From positions 1 to 64,000 of the forward strand of contig NZ_QCXY01000009.1 in NCBI RefSeq assembly GCF_003347495.1: a DNA stretch of 64,000 nucleotides. Direction: 5' to 3'. Under the pieces are notes generated by a model. It was not told where the DNA came from. It did not search any database and saw only the letters and a list, made by a program, of their open reading frames with translations. Both the position numbers and the translations under genes were made by a program. This stretch comes from Pleomorphovibrio marinus. Its GTDB lineage: Bacteria; Bacteroidota; Bacteroidia; Cytophagales; Cyclobacteriaceae. This document shows, one piece after another, positions 47,803 through 57,984 of this stretch. Position 1 is the first letter of the stretch. Each line of letters starts with the position of its first letter.

Positions 47803-48090
47803 TTAAATTTCTCCGTAAAAGTCGATTATCTCACCGTCCGCCACTTGCACAATGGCCTTCTTAAAGGCGTTGGTGTAACCGGAAACGATCTTGGTTTTTG
47901 TATATCTGGTCTTCTTCTTAGCGGCGTACTTCATGGTACGTACCGCAACCACTTTCACTCCGTACATATCCTCCACGGCCTTCTTGATCTGTGGCTTTTT
48001 GGCTCTTTTCTCTACGATAAAACCATACACGCCCCTCTCATTCATGGCCGATATTTTCTCCGTTATCAAAGGCTTTTTTAGTATTTCCAT
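47803..48090 (-). CDS. rplW: 50S ribosomal protein L23 (uL23)
   Basis: A 95-residue tunnel-exit protein and docking site for trigger factor, whose gene is at 9060. ILKKPLITEKISAMNERGVY, GVKVVAVRTMKYAAKKK and the truncated tip loop identify it. It lies three bases past rplD. Confidence 0.96.
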   Translation of the reverse strand: MEILKKPLITEKISAMNERGVYGFIVEKRAKKPQIKKAVEDMYGVKVVAVRTMKYAAKKKTRYTKTKIVSGYTNAFKKAIVQVADGEIIDFYGEI

Positions 48091-48093
48091 GGT

Positions 48094-48723
48094 TTACTTT
48101 GAAAATAGGGTTTCTAATTTACTAACAGCACCTTCGCAAAGCACCAAACTGTCTGCATGAAGCAATTCATAGGTGTTGAGATCGGACACTACCATCACCT
48201 TTGCCATGGGTACATTCCTGCTGGAAAGTACCACATTCCTGTTGACTTCCGGCATAAGCAATAAAGTCTTCTTGTCCGAAAGGGAAAGACTTGACAGTAG
48301 GTTGATGTAATTCTTGGTCTTTGGAGTGTCAAAGGACAGGTCTTCCAACACAAAAACATTGTTTTCTTTAACCTTATATGCCAAAGCAGATTTCCTTGCC
48401 AACTGTTTCAATTTCTTGTTCAGCTTGAAAGAATAATCCCTAGGGCGAGGGCCGAAAACCCTTCCTCCTCCTCTGAATATGGGGGATTTCAAAGAACCAG
48501 CCCTGGCGCCGCCAGTACCTTTTTGCTTTTTGATCTTTTTGGTGGATCCGACAATTTCTGCCCTTTCCTTCGCCTTGTGCGTACCTTGCCGACGATTGGC
48601 CATGTATTGCTTTACGTCCAAATAGATGGCATGGTCGTTGGGCGTGATGCCGAAGATATCGTCAGAAAGATTAATCTTCCTCCCGGTATCTTCACCGTTA
48701 TTTTTTATGATTGATAATTCCAT
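48094..48723 (-). CDS. rplD: 50S ribosomal protein L4 (uL4)
   Basis: A 209-residue protein with the long tunnel loop (RQGTHKAKERAEIVGSTKKI, KQKGTGGARAGSLKSPIFRG, GRVFGPRPRDYSFKLNKK). In E. coli L4 represses the S10 operon. Here it lies in the unit that begins with rplC. It follows rplC by four bases. Confidence 0.97.
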   Translation of the reverse strand: MELSIIKNNGEDTGRKINLSDDIFGITPNDHAIYLDVKQYMANRRQGTHKAKERAEIVGSTKKIKKQKGTGGARAGSLKSPIFRGGGRVFGPRPRDYSFKLNKKLKQLARKSALAYKVKENNVFVLEDLSFDTPKTKNYINLLSSLSLSDKKTLLLMPEVNRNVVLSSRNVPMAKVMVVSDLNTYELLHADSLVLCEGAVSKLETLFSK

Positions 48724-48727
48724 TTTC

Positions 48728-49360
48728 TTACTTCTCTAGGATCACAAAAGAATTTTTCGGCCCAGGTACAGACCCACTCACTAGGAGGAGGTTCTTCTCA
48801 GGGTAAATCTTTAACACTTTCAGGTTAAGGATTTTTACCCTGTCACCACCGGTCCTGCCTGCCATTCGCATGCCCTTGAAAACCCTGGAGGGCCAAGAAC
48901 AGGCTCCTATGGAACCAGGGTGACGTTGACGGTTGTGCTGCCCGTGGGTTTGACCCCCTACGCCGCCAAATCCGTGACGCTTAACTACACCTTGAAAACC
49001 CTTTCCCTTGGAAGTACCAATGGCATCCACAAAATCACCTTCCTGGAATACCTGATCCGCAATGACGTCTTTGCCAAGGTCAACCTGGCCTTCAAACTCA
49101 ATACGGAAATCCCTAAACTCAACAACTTTCTGCTTTGGCGTGGTTCCGGCCTTCTTGAAATGGCCAATCAACGGCTTAGGAGTATTTTTCTCCTTCCGCT
49201 CACCAAACGCCAACTGTACAGCGTTGTACCCGTCTGTGTCAACATTTTTTACTTGCGTCACTACGCAAGGACCAGCTTCTATTAGCGTGCATGCGACATT
49301 TCGTCCATCGGCACTGAAAATGCTAGTCATTCCTACTTTTCTACCTATTATTCCAGACAT
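48728..49360 (-). CDS. rplC: 50S ribosomal protein L3 (uL3)
   Basis: A 210-residue protein (ATG at 49360, [20 protein letters not shown]). [28 protein letters not shown]-type [20 protein letters not shown] and [15 protein letters not shown] are conserved. It is the first gene after a terminator, a promoter-like site and a hairpin leader, so here the S10 set is transcribed in at least two pieces. Confidence 0.97.
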   Translation of the reverse strand: MSGIIGRKVGMTSIFSADGRNVACTLIEAGPCVVTQVKNVDTDGYNAVQLAFGERKEKNTPKPLIGHFKKAGTTPKQKVVEFRDFRIEFEGQVDLGKDVIADQVFQEGDFVDAIGTSKGKGFQGVVKRHGFGGVGGQTHGQHNRQRHPGSIGACSWPSRVFKGMRMAGRTGGDRVKILNLKVLKIYPEKNLLLVSGSVPGPKNSFVILEK

Positions 49361-49385
49361 CTTCTGTTGTATAATACTCAATGAT

Positions 49386-49422
49386 ACACAGGCGTTTAGA
49401 CGCTTGTGTCCTTTTAAAGGAC
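49386..49422 (-). promoter_or_regulatory. Hairpin leader before rplC
   Basis: On the minus strand GTCCTTT/AAAGGAC (49422-49408) is followed, sharing two bases, by ACACA-GCGT/ACGC-TGTGT (49409-49386). The two stems overlap at GT and could compete. They lie between the predicted transcription start and the rplC ATG, where an autoregulatory r-protein site would be expected. Confidence 0.45.
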
Positions 49423-49424
49423 TT

Positions 49425-49456
49425 CAAAGTTAGCAAATTACCCATACCTTGCAAAA
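49425..49456 (-). promoter_or_regulatory. Promoter for the rplC operon
   Basis: On the minus strand TTTTG (49456-49452), exactly 19 bases, TAACTTTG (49432-49425): a full Bacteroidota consensus match at ideal spacing, directly after the rpsJ terminator. The implied start is near 49418. Confidence 0.7.
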
Positions 49457-49603
49457 CCCAAGTTTAATATTTTCAATTAATTACTGGAAATTTATTTCGA
49501 ATGCCTACCCCATTACCCCCATCCTTAAAAGGAAAGTTGGGTTTGTACGGTTTGAGCAAACGAAATTCTATTCCGTAACATCCTAAACTAGGCCTGACTC
49601 CAG

Positions 49604-49641
49604 ATAAGAAAAGACCTGTGCCCAACAAAGGCACAGGTCTC
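49604..49641 (-). terminator. Terminator between rpsJ and rplC
   Basis: AGACCTGTGCC and GGCACAGGTCT form an 11-bp stem with a 7-nt loop, followed on the minus strand by TTTCTT. It interrupts the classical S10 operon after its first gene. Confidence 0.85.
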
Positions 49642-49664
49642 TCTTCCCTATGAGAATTATAAGG

Positions 49665-49970
49665 TCAAACCTTTATTTCAACATCCACTCCACTAGGCAG
49701 TTCTATTTTCATTAATGCATCTACCGTCTTTGAACTATTGGAATAAATATCCACTAGCCTCTTGTAGGTGCAAAGTTGAAACTGCTCCCTGGATTTCTTG
49801 TTTACGTGAGGAGATCTCAATACCGTGAACTTCTCCTTTTTCGTTGGCAATGGAATGGGCCCCACCACCACGGCTCCCGTGGACTTCACGGCTTTTACGA
49901 TTTTCTCTGATGACTTATCCACCAGGCTGTGATCGTAAGACTTAAGCTTTATTCTTATTTTCTGATTCAT
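49665..49970 (-). CDS. rpsJ: 30S ribosomal protein S10 (uS10)
   Basis: A 101-residue protein, also the NusE antitermination factor. [40 protein letters not shown] and [11 protein letters not shown] are conserved. It lies 13 bases past fusA, cotranscribed with the str genes rather than with rplC. Confidence 0.97.
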   Translation of the reverse strand: MNQKIRIKLKSYDHSLVDKSSEKIVKAVKSTGAVVVGPIPLPTKKEKFTVLRSPHVNKKSREQFQLCTYKRLVDIYSNSSKTVDALMKIELPSGVDVEIKV

Positions 49971-49983
49971 CTTCTACTGGAAT

Positions 49984-52131
49984 TTATGCCTTTTCACCTT
50001 TTACCTTGGCAATGATGCCTTCAGCAATATTGTTAGGCACGGGATCATAATGTGAGAACGTCAAGGAAGCCGAAGCCCTTCCTGAAGAAATGGTTCGAAG
50101 GTCGGTCACGTAACCAAACAACTCCGATAAAGGTACAGAAGCTTTGATTACTGTGGCTGCACCCTTGGTGTCCATGCCCTTCATTAAGCCTCTTCTCCTA
50201 TTAAGATCACCTGTAATAGGTCCTGTATATTCATCCGGAGTCACTACCTCTACAGCCATGATAGGCTCAAGTAGCTGGGGCTTACATTTTTTGGCTGCAT
50301 CCTTAAATCCTATTCTTGCTGCCATTTCAAAGGACAGGGAATCGGAATCCACATCGTGGAAGGATCCATGGAAAAGCCTAACTTTCATTGCCTCAATTGG
50401 GTAGCCAGCCAAAGGCCCATTTTTCATGGCCTCGTTAAAACCTTTCTGGATGGCAGGGATGAATTCCTTAGGAATTACACCACCCACGATGCCATTCACG
50501 AAATCAAGACCCTGCTTAATTTCGTTGGTCTCTGGATCTGGTTCCTTAGGCCCGATCTCAAATACGATATCGGCGAATTTTCCTTTACCACCAGTCTGCT
50601 TCTTGTACACTTCTTTGTGTTCAACAGTAGCAAACAGGGCTTCTTTATAAGCCACCTGTGGGGCTCCTTGGTTTATTTCTACTTTGAATTCCCTTTTCAA
50701 ACGATCAATGATGATCTCAAGGTGAAGTTCACCCATACCTCTCAGAATAACCTGACCGGTTTCATGGTCGGTGTTCACGTGAAGGGTGGGATCTTCTTCC
50801 ACCAACTTGGAGATGGCCATACCCAACTTATCCACATCAGCCTGTGTCTTTGCCTCAATGGCATAACCGATCACCGGCTCTGGGAAGGTCATTTCCTCCA
50901 ATACCACCTTATGTTTTTCATCACAAAGGGTATCTCCTGTCTTGATATCCTTAAATCCAACTCCTGCGCAAATGTCACCAGCTTCCACCCTGTCTATGGG
51001 GTTTTGTTTGTTGGAGTGCATCTGAAGCAATCGGGAAATTCTTTCTTTTTTACTGGTTCTTGTGTTAAACACATAAGATCCAGATTCCAGTTTTCCGGAA
51101 TATACCCTCATAAATGCCAAGCGCCCAACGAAGGGGTCTGTAGCGATTTTAAAAGCCAAAGCGGCAAAGGGATCATCAGAATCCGCACTTCTGGAGACCT
51201 CATCTTCCGTATCCGGATCTGTACCTTTTACAGGAGGAAGGTCAAGTGGAGAAGGAAGGTAAGCGATTACGGCATCCAAAAGAGCCTGTACTCCTTTATT
51301 TTTGAAAGCAGATCCGCAAAGTACAGGGGAAAAATCCATATTGATTACTGCTTTACGGATAGCAGTCATCATTTCTTCCTTGGTAATGGAGTTCTCGTCC
51401 TCAAAGAACTTTTCCATTAATTCCTCATCATAGGAAGCCACCTGCTCCACCAAGCTTTGTCTATACTCAGAAACGGTCTCTTTGATGTCCTCGGGTATGT
51501 CAATCACCTTATAGGTCATCCCTTGGTCTTCCTCATTCCACACTATAGCCTGGTTGGTGATAAGATCCACTACCCCCTTAAAAGTTTCCTCCGCACCAAT
51601 TGGAATTTGCAAAGGCACAGGGTTGGCTCCCAACTTATCCTTAATCTCTTTTACGGCGTTAAAAAAATCAGCACCAGCACGATCCATTTTGTTCACAAAG
51701 CAGATTCTTGGTACTTTATATTTGTCAGCCTGTCTCCAGACTGTTTCAGATTGGGGTTCAACCCCAGATACCGCACAAAAAAGCGCCACAGCACCGTCAA
51801 GTACCCTTAGGGAACGCTCCACCTCTACGGTAAAGTCCACGTGGCCGGGGGTGTCTATCAAGTTGATCTGATAATCTTTAGTATCGTCATTGGCAAGTCC
51901 CTGTATGGTAGGGTACTTCCATTTGGTGGTAGTGGCAGCCGAGGTAATGGTAATCCCTCTTTCCTGCTCCTGCTCCATCCAGTCCATGGTAGCCGCACCG
52001 TCATGCACTTCGCCTATTTTGTGAGAGATTCCTGTATAGTACAATATCCGCTCAGAAGTAGTCGTCTTTCCGGCATCAATGTGAGCCATGATGCCGATAT
52101 TTCTTAGATACTTTAAGTCTTTCTTAGCCAT
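49984..52131 (-). CDS. fusA: Elongation factor G
   Basis: A 715-residue GTPase that moves mRNA and tRNAs after peptide bond formation. The G1 motif [10 protein letters not shown]3 [17 protein letters not shown]4 VNKMDRAG and the C-terminal domains IV-V ([20 protein letters not shown]) are present. It lies six bases past rpsG. A second EF-G copy elsewhere cannot be excluded. Confidence 0.98.
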   Translation of the reverse strand: MAKKDLKYLRNIGIMAHIDAGKTTTSERILYYTGISHKIGEVHDGAATMDWMEQEQERGITITSAATTTKWKYPTIQGLANDDTKDYQINLIDTPGHVDFTVEVERSLRVLDGAVALFCAVSGVEPQSETVWRQADKYKVPRICFVNKMDRAGADFFNAVKEIKDKLGANPVPLQIPIGAEETFKGVVDLITNQAIVWNEEDQGMTYKVIDIPEDIKETVSEYRQSLVEQVASYDEELMEKFFEDENSITKEEMMTAIRKAVINMDFSPVLCGSAFKNKGVQALLDAVIAYLPSPLDLPPVKGTDPDTEDEVSRSADSDDPFAALAFKIATDPFVGRLAFMRVYSGKLESGSYVFNTRTSKKERISRLLQMHSNKQNPIDRVEAGDICAGVGFKDIKTGDTLCDEKHKVVLEEMTFPEPVIGYAIEAKTQADVDKLGMAISKLVEEDPTLHVNTDHETGQVILRGMGELHLEIIIDRLKREFKVEINQGAPQVAYKEALFATVEHKEVYKKQTGGKGKFADIVFEIGPKEPDPETNEIKQGLDFVNGIVGGVIPKEFIPAIQKGFNEAMKNGPLAGYPIEAMKVRLFHGSFHDVDSDSLSFEMAARIGFKDAAKKCKPQLLEPIMAVEVVTPDEYTGPITGDLNRRRGLMKGMDTKGAATVIKASVPLSELFGYVTDLRTISSGRASASLTFSHYDPVPNNIAEGIIAKVKGEKA

Positions 52132-52137
52132 TATATA

Positions 52138-52605
52138 TTAAAATCTAAAATGCGAGAATGCTTTGTTGGCTTCAGCCATCCTATGTGTATCGTCCTTTCT
52201 CTTCACAGCGGCTCCCTCCCCTTTGGATGCAGCCATAATTTCACCTGCTAGCCTGTCCATCATGGTTTTTTCCCCTCTTTTTCTGGCAAAGGTGATCATC
52301 CACTTGATCCCCAAAGATACTTTTCTATCAGGCCTTACCTCCATGGGTACCTGGAATGTAGCTCCTCCAACCCTACGACTCTTTACCTCTACGGCTGGAG
52401 TAATATTGTTAAGCGCTTTTTTCCAAACCTCAAGACCATTCTCACCTACTTTTTCTTCTACTTTCTCTATGGCGTCGTAGAAAATTTTGTAGGCAATACT
52501 TTTCTTCCCATCTACCATAAGACAGTTCACAAACCTAGTCACCAAGGTATCGTTGAACTTGGGATCGGGAAGAATATACCTCTTTTTTGGTTTTGCTTTT
52601 CTCAT
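52138..52605 (-). CDS. rpsG: 30S ribosomal protein S7 (uS7)
   Basis: A 155-residue head protein that nucleates 3' domain assembly. [40 protein letters not shown] and [20 protein letters not shown] are diagnostic. In E. coli S7 autoregulates the str operon. It lies 23 bases past rpsL. Confidence 0.97.
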   Translation of the reverse strand: MRKAKPKKRYILPDPKFNDTLVTRFVNCLMVDGKKSIAYKIFYDAIEKVEEKVGENGLEVWKKALNNITPAVEVKSRRVGGATFQVPMEVRPDRKVSLGIKWMITFARKRGEKTMMDRLAGEIMAASKGEGAAVKRKDDTHRMAEANKAFSHFRF

Positions 52606-52628
52606 TTCTTAGTTGTCGTTTTTAATGC

Positions 52629-53012
52629 TTATTTTTTGGCCGCCTTGGGTCGCTTAGCGCCATATTTAGACCTGCCTTGTTTCCGGTCTTTTACCCCGGC
52701 GGTGTCTAATGCACCCCTGATGATATGGTACCTTACTCCGGGAAGATCTTTCACCCTTCCACCCCGGATCAGCACGATGGAGTGCTCTTGTAAGTTGTGT
52801 CCCTCTCCTGGAATATAGGCGTTAACCTCTTTTCCATTGGTCAACCTCACTCTGGCCACCTTTCGCATGGCTGAGTTAGGCTTCTTAGGGGTAGTTGTGT
52901 ACACCCTGGTACACACACCCCTGCGCTGAGGACACGCATCCAAGGCCCTTGATTTGGACTTGGTCTCTAGGGTGTTTCTACCTTTTCTAACTAACTGTTG
53001 TATAGTAGGCAT
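52629..53012 (-). CDS. rpsL: 30S ribosomal protein S12 (uS12)
   Basis: A 127-residue decoding-centre protein. [40 protein letters not shown] and [20 protein letters not shown] are visible. The lysines in PKKPNS and RVKDLPG are wild type at the positions usually altered in streptomycin resistance. It heads the str operon, with a consensus promoter 49 bases upstream. Confidence 0.98.
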   Translation of the reverse strand: MPTIQQLVRKGRNTLETKSKSRALDACPQRRGVCTRVYTTTPKKPNSAMRKVARVRLTNGKEVNAYIPGEGHNLQEHSIVLIRGGRVKDLPGVRYHIIRGALDTAGVKDRKQGRSKYGAKRPKAAKK

Positions 53013-53060
53013 TAACTGTTACAATTATTTTTCTGCTTTAAACTTTTATTTTTTGGACTG

Positions 53061-53092
53061 CAAAGGTAAACAAATCAATAAAACAAACAAAA
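53061..53092 (-). promoter_or_regulatory. Promoter for the rpsL (str) operon
   Basis: On the minus strand TTTTG (53092-53088), 19 bases, TACCTTTG (53068-53061): a full Bacteroidota consensus match, 49 bases before the rpsL ATG. Confidence 0.72.
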
Positions 53093-53204
53093 TTAAGGAC
53101 TTATATTTTACTTGTAGTTCTGCATTATATCCTATCAAATATTTGGGAAGGACAGGCATATGGCTTTGGGATCAAACATTCCTTCGGCACCAACAAAAGC
53201 ATCC

Positions 53205-53534
53205 TTAGGCCTCCCCATGGGACCCCCCAAAGTTCAGGGGAAATTGAGGCGGCTCTTGTCCATTTTCTATTTTCCCAAATGCCTTTTCGTATTTCTCAAT
53301 ATTGTCCTTCAGCGCCGCCAATAAACGCTTGGCATGATCAGGTGTCATGATAATTCGGGCCTTCACCTTGGCCTTGGGGATACCGGGCATAAGCCGGATA
53401 AAGTCGACTACAAATTCGGAATGGGAATGTGCAATCATGGCTAAATTGCTATAGGTACCCTCCGCAACCTCATCCGAAAGTTCCACATTAATCTGGTTTT
53501 GGTTACCCGCTGGCTTTTCTTTGTTGTCTTCCAT
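53205..53534 (-). CDS. DUF3467 family protein
   Basis: The 109-residue protein (ATG at 53534, MEDNKEKPAGNQNQINVELS) contains the DUF3467 core: ELSDEVAEGTYSNLAMIAHS, FVVDFIRLMPG and ARIIMTPDHAKRLLAALKDN. The fold is unknown to me and no activity is established. Position between rpoC and rpsL is common in this phylum, as far as I know. It follows the rpoC terminator, so it needs read-through or a promoter of its own, which I cannot see. Confidence 0.85.
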   Translation of the reverse strand: MEDNKEKPAGNQNQINVELSDEVAEGTYSNLAMIAHSHSEFVVDFIRLMPGIPKAKVKARIIMTPDHAKRLLAALKDNIEKYEKAFGKIENGQEPPQFPLNFGGSHGEA

Positions 53535-53555
53535 CTTTATTTTCTTTAGGTTGAG

Positions 53556-53590
53556 ATAAAAAAAGGCCTGCACAAAACATACAGGCCTTA
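53556..53590 (-). terminator. Terminator after rpoC
   Basis: AAGGCCTG and CAGGCCTT form an 8-bp stem with an 11-nt loop, followed on the minus strand by a run of seven or more T. It ends the rplK-rpoC set, 35 bases past the rpoC stop codon. Confidence 0.88.
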
Positions 53591-53624
53591 ATTATTCTTC
53601 ATTATGCAATGATATTATTCCACT

Positions 53625-56600
53625 TTACTTTACGGCTTCCTTGGACCTCTTCACGCTAGCCTCCTTCTCTGCCGTTAGCAATTCGTATTCTTCCTTGGAA
53701 CCTACGATCATCCTATTGAAAGGCCTTTGCCCTGTACCAGCAGGGATTAGGTGCCCTACAATAACGTTTTCTTTAAGCCCAAGCAATTCGTCACGCTTAC
53801 CTCTGATGGCCGCCTCACTAAGCACTTTAGTGGTTTCCTGGAAGGAAGCCGCGGAGATGAAACTCTCTGTGCCTAGGGATGAAGCAGTGATCCCTTGTAG
53901 GGTAGGCTGAGAAACAGCTGCTTGAGCATCTCTTACCTGTACCACTTTAAGGTCCTTCCTTTTTAGGGATGAGTTTTCGTCCCTTAACCTTCTGGCAGTG
54001 ATGATCATACCGGGTTTCAAGGTAGCTGATTCACCAGACTCCATGACCACCTTCTTATCCAGTATCATGTCGTTTTCTTCCCTGAAAGCCCATTTATCCA
54101 CAATTTGGTTTTGAAGGAAACCAGTATCTCCGGCATCCAAAATCTCCACCTTCTGCATCATTTGGCTAACAATAACCTCAATGTGCTTGTCATTGATTTT
54201 CACACCTTGCAGTCGGTATACTTCCTGAATCTCATTCACGAGATATTCCTGAACCGCAGTGGGCCCTTTGATGTTTAGGATATCATTCGGGGTAATAGCC
54301 CCATCAGATAAAGGCTCACCGGCCCGGATAAAGTCATTCTCCTGCACAAGAATATGCTTGGAAAGGGAAACCATATATCGCTTCCTTACGCCATCCTTAG
54401 ACTCGATAAAGATTTCTCTGTTACCACGTTTGATACCTCCATAACTTACCACACCGTCAATTTCAGAAACCACGGCAGGGTTTGATGGGTTTCTCGCTTC
54501 AAAGAGTTCGGTTACCCTTGGCAAACCTCCAGTAATATCTCTGGTTTTACCCACAGACCTTGGAATTTTCACCAGTACCTGACCTGCTTTCACTTCATCC
54601 TTTTCTTCTACAGAAAGGTGGGCTCCCACTGGAATATTATAAGCTTTTGACTCATCCCCATAATTCACTACTACCGCAGGGTTTTTGGTCTTATCCTTGG
54701 TGTCAATGATTACTTTTTCGCGATAGCCCGTCTGGTCATCAGCAACCTCCTTATAAGTCACACCTTCTATGATAGACTCAAAGGAAACCTTACCGTCAAA
54801 CTCGGACAGGATAACGGCATTGTAGGGATCCCAAGTACAGAGGGATTCTCCCTTGGCAATCTTCTGCCCATCCTTCACATTCAATACCGCACCGTAAGGA
54901 ACGTGGTTGGAAACAAGGGTTTTTCCGGATTTCAAGTCATTAATCTTGATTTCACCGGACCTACCCATCACTATTGCAACATCCTCTCCGTCCTTATTGG
55001 TGGTATGGATCCATCGAAGTTCTTCTTCAAATTCCACCATACCATCAAATTTGGCATTGATGCTGGCCTCTACGGAAATATTGGAAGCAGTACCTCCTAC
55101 GTGGAAGGTTCTTAGGGTAAGCTGTGTACCCGGCTCTCCAATGGATTGAGCAGCAATTACACCCACTGACTCGCCCACTTGTACTATTCTTCCAGTTGAA
55201 AGGTTCCTGCCATAACATTTGGCACAGACACCCCTCCTAGTTTCACAAGTAAGTACAGAACGAATCTCTATTTCTTCTACAGCCGACTCATCAATCTTTT
55301 TCGCAAGAGCGTCATTGATTTCCTCGCCGGAACTGATGATGATTTCTTCGGAGATGGGATCAATTACATCGTGTACTGCAATTCTTCCTACCACCCGTTC
55401 AGAAAGGGGTTCTACAATTTCATCGTTATCTTTCAAGGCTTGTACCACCAATCCCCTAAGGGTTCCGCAGTCTTCCTCGGAAATGATCATATCCTGGGCG
55501 ACGTCTACCAATCTTCTGGTGAGATAACCCGCATCCGCAGTTTTCAGGGCTGTATCCGCAAGACCTTTTCTAGCACCGTGCGTGGAAATGAAATACTCCA
55601 ATACGTCCAATCCTTCCTTAAAGTTGGATAGGATTGGGTTTTCGATAATTTCACCAACAGAACCCTGGAGGTTTTTCTGTGGCTTGGCCATCAGTCCTCT
55701 CATCCCTCCAAGCTGTCGAATCTGCTCCCTAGAACCCCTAGCTCCAGAGTGCATCATCATGAAAATCGCGTTGAACCCTTGGTTGTCCTCCTCCATTTTC
55801 CTCATCAGGATATTGGTAAGGTTGGAGTTGGTTCGCGTCCAAATATCAATTACTTGGTTGTACCTTTCATTGTCGGTGATCAATCCCATCAGATAATTGT
55901 TCCAAACTTGATCCACATCAGTCTTGGCCTTGTCTATAAGGGTATCCTTCTCCACAGGGATGATAACATCATCCAATCCCATGGATAGTCCACCCTGGTA
56001 AGCCATTTGGAACCCAAGTTCCTTGATGTCGTCCAGGAAGTGAGCTGTCCTTGATATACCACAGATTTTAACTACATCAGCAATGATCTGTTGAAGCTTT
56101 TTCTTGGTGAGGAGCTCATTTACAAAACCCACCTCTAAGGGCACGTATTGGTTGAAAATCAACCTTCCTGCAACTGTTTCTATAATTTTATGCGCCAACT
56201 CTCCATTCTCATCCCGTACTATTACCTTACATTTGATGTGGGCATGCTTGGATATCCTGCCTTCATTCAATGCAATGAGTACTTCTTCTTCTCCATAGAA
56301 GGTCATTCCTTCCCCTTCGACTGGGTCTTCGGGAGTGGAATGCTTACCCTTGGTCACATAATAAAGCCCCAATACCATGTCTTGAGAAGGAACAGTAATA
56401 GGTGCCCCATTAGCGGGGTTTAGGATATTGTGAGAGGAAAGCATTAGCGTAGCTGCCTCCATGATCGCATCGTGTCCCAAGGGCACGTGCACGGCCATTT
56501 GGTCACCATCAAAATCGGCGTTGAATGCGGTACACACCAAGGGGTGCAACTGTATGGCCTTTCCTTCTATAAGCTTGGGTTGGAAAGCCTGGATACCCAG

Positions 56601-57935
56601 CCTGTGCAGTGTAGGCGCCCTGTTAAGCAAAACAGGGTGACCTTTCAGTACATTTTCCAAAATGTCCCAAACAACGGGATCCTTACGATCCACAATTTTT
56701 TTGGCGGATTTTACGGTTTTCACGATTCCCCTTTCAATCAATTTCCTGATGATAAAGGGTTTGAAAAGTTCCGCCGCCATATTCTTTGGCAGGCCACATT
56801 CGTGTAACTTTAACTCCGGGCCAACCACGATCACAGAACGGCCTGAATAATCCACCCGCTTACCTAGTAAGTTTTGACGGAACCTTCCTTGCTTACCTTT
56901 CAGCATATCAGAAAGTGACTTAAGGGCTCTGTTACCATCAGACCTTACAGCGTTTACCTTCCTGGAGTTGTCAAACAAGGAGTCTACTGCTTCCTGAAGC
57001 ATACGCTTCTCATTTCTGAGTATTACCTCAGGAGCTTTAATATCTATAAGTCTCTTCAGCCTGTTGTTACGGATGATCACCCTTCTGTACAGGTCATTAA
57101 GGTCAGAGGTAGCAAACCTGCCCCCGTCCAGGGGCACCAAGGGTCGCAATTCCGGTGGAATAACGGGTACCATCCTTACAATCATCCATTCAGGGCGGTT
57201 TTCTATCCTAGTTCTAGCATCACGGAACGCTTCCACAACCTTGAGCCTTTTCAATGCCTCGGCCTTCCTTTGCTGGGAAGTGTCAGTGGCAGCCTGGTGC
57301 CTTAGGCTATAGGAAAGATCATCTAAATCCAACCTTGCCAACAGCATCTCCAATGCCTCTGCACCCATTTTAGCTATAAACTTATTTGGGTCATCATCAT
57401 CAAGAGTTTGGTTCTCTTTTGGAAGCTTATCCATGATGTCCAAATACTCGTCTTCGGTAAGGAAATCCAAATATTGTAATCCATCCTCTCCTTTAAGACC
57501 AGCTTGGATGACTACGTATCGTTCATAATAGACTATTTGGTCCAGCTTTTTGGTAGGCAGCCCTAACAGGTAGCCTATCTTATTTGGCAAGGACTTGAAG
57601 TACCAGATATGCGCCACGGGAACCACCAACTCTATGTGCCCCATTCTCTCGCGCCTTACCTTCTTTTCGGTTACTTCCACCCCACAACGGTCGCAAATAA
57701 TCCCTTTATATCTAATGCGCTTGTATTTCCCACAATGACATTCCCAGTCCTTTACCGGACCGAAAATCCTCTCACAAAACAACCCCCCCATTTCTGGTTT
57801 GTATGTTCTGTAGTTGATGGTTTCCGGCTGGGTAACTTCACCATGCGAACTGTCCAATATGGACTCAGGTGAAGCCAAACTAATGGTGACCCTGGAAAAG
57901 TCGTTATTTAGCTTTTTATTTTTTCTGAACGCCAT
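53625..57935 (-). CDS. rpoC: DNA-directed RNA polymerase subunit beta'
   Basis: The 1436-residue largest subunit of RNA polymerase. The N-terminal zinc ribbon [20 protein letters not shown], the catalytic [12 protein letters not shown], the bridge-helix region with GSRGSREQ-type [20 protein letters not shown], and the second zinc site [15 protein letters not shown] are visible. The trigger loop and jaw follow. It lies 49 bases past rpoB. Confidence 0.98.
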   Translation of the reverse strand: MAFRKNKKLNNDFSRVTISLASPESILDSSHGEVTQPETINYRTYKPEMGGLFCERIFGPVKDWECHCGKYKRIRYKGIICDRCGVEVTEKKVRRERMGHIELVVPVAHIWYFKSLPNKIGYLLGLPTKKLDQIVYYERYVVIQAGLKGEDGLQYLDFLTEDEYLDIMDKLPKENQTLDDDDPNKFIAKMGAEALEMLLARLDLDDLSYSLRHQAATDTSQQRKAEALKRLKVVEAFRDARTRIENRPEWMIVRMVPVIPPELRPLVPLDGGRFATSDLNDLYRRVIIRNNRLKRLIDIKAPEVILRNEKRMLQEAVDSLFDNSRKVNAVRSDGNRALKSLSDMLKGKQGRFRQNLLGKRVDYSGRSVIVVGPELKLHECGLPKNMAAELFKPFIIRKLIERGIVKTVKSAKKIVDRKDPVVWDILENVLKGHPVLLNRAPTLHRLGIQAFQPKLIEGKAIQLHPLVCTAFNADFDGDQMAVHVPLGHDAIMEAATLMLSSHNILNPANGAPITVPSQDMVLGLYYVTKGKHSTPEDPVEGEGMTFYGEEEVLIALNEGRISKHAHIKCKVIVRDENGELAHKIIETVAGRLIFNQYVPLEVGFVNELLTKKKLQQIIADVVKICGISRTAHFLDDIKELGFQMAYQGGLSMGLDDVIIPVEKDTLIDKAKTDVDQVWNNYLMGLITDNERYNQVIDIWTRTNSNLTNILMRKMEEDNQGFNAIFMMMHSGARGSREQIRQLGGMRGLMAKPQKNLQGSVGEIIENPILSNFKEGLDVLEYFISTHGARKGLADTALKTADAGYLTRRLVDVAQDMIISEEDCGTLRGLVVQALKDNDEIVEPLSERVVGRIAVHDVIDPISEEIIISSGEEINDALAKKIDESAVEEIEIRSVLTCETRRGVCAKCYGRNLSTGRIVQVGESVGVIAAQSIGEPGTQLTLRTFHVGGTASNISVEASINAKFDGMVEFEEELRWIHTTNKDGEDVAIVMGRSGEIKINDLKSGKTLVSNHVPYGAVLNVKDGQKIAKGESLCTWDPYNAVILSEFDGKVSFESIIEGVTYKEVADDQTGYREKVIIDTKDKTKNPAVVVNYGDESKAYNIPVGAHLSVEEKDEVKAGQVLVKIPRSVGKTRDITGGLPRVTELFEARNPSNPAVVSEIDGVVSYGGIKRGNREIFIESKDGVRKRYMVSLSKHILVQENDFIRAGEPLSDGAITPNDILNIKGPTAVQEYLVNEIQEVYRLQGVKINDKHIEVIVSQMMQKVEILDAGDTGFLQNQIVDKWAFREENDMILDKKVVMESGESATLKPGMIITARRLRDENSSLKRKDLKVVQVRDAQAAVSQPTLQGITASSLGTESFISAASFQETTKVLSEAAIRGKRDELLGLKENVIVGHLIPAGTGQRPFNRMIVGSKEEYELLTAEKEASVKRSKEAVK

Positions 57936-57984
57936 AAGCTATTTGTGTGTTGTTGATGGGCCCTGAGGCCCTAAAGTGTCTAAT

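Larger units (their letters stand above)
49361..49664. other. Regulatory gap between rpsJ and rplC
   Basis: About 300 bases without a gene inside an otherwise tight ribosomal cluster. In order of transcription it holds the rpsJ terminator, an AT-rich spacer, a strong promoter match and two adjacent small hairpins just before rplC. Confidence 0.7.

Noticed and set aside
50356-51420. A long 354-codon plus-strand frame opposite fusA
   Set aside because: It is antisense to a highly conserved gene and has no protein-family features; long antisense frames are common opposite such codon usage.
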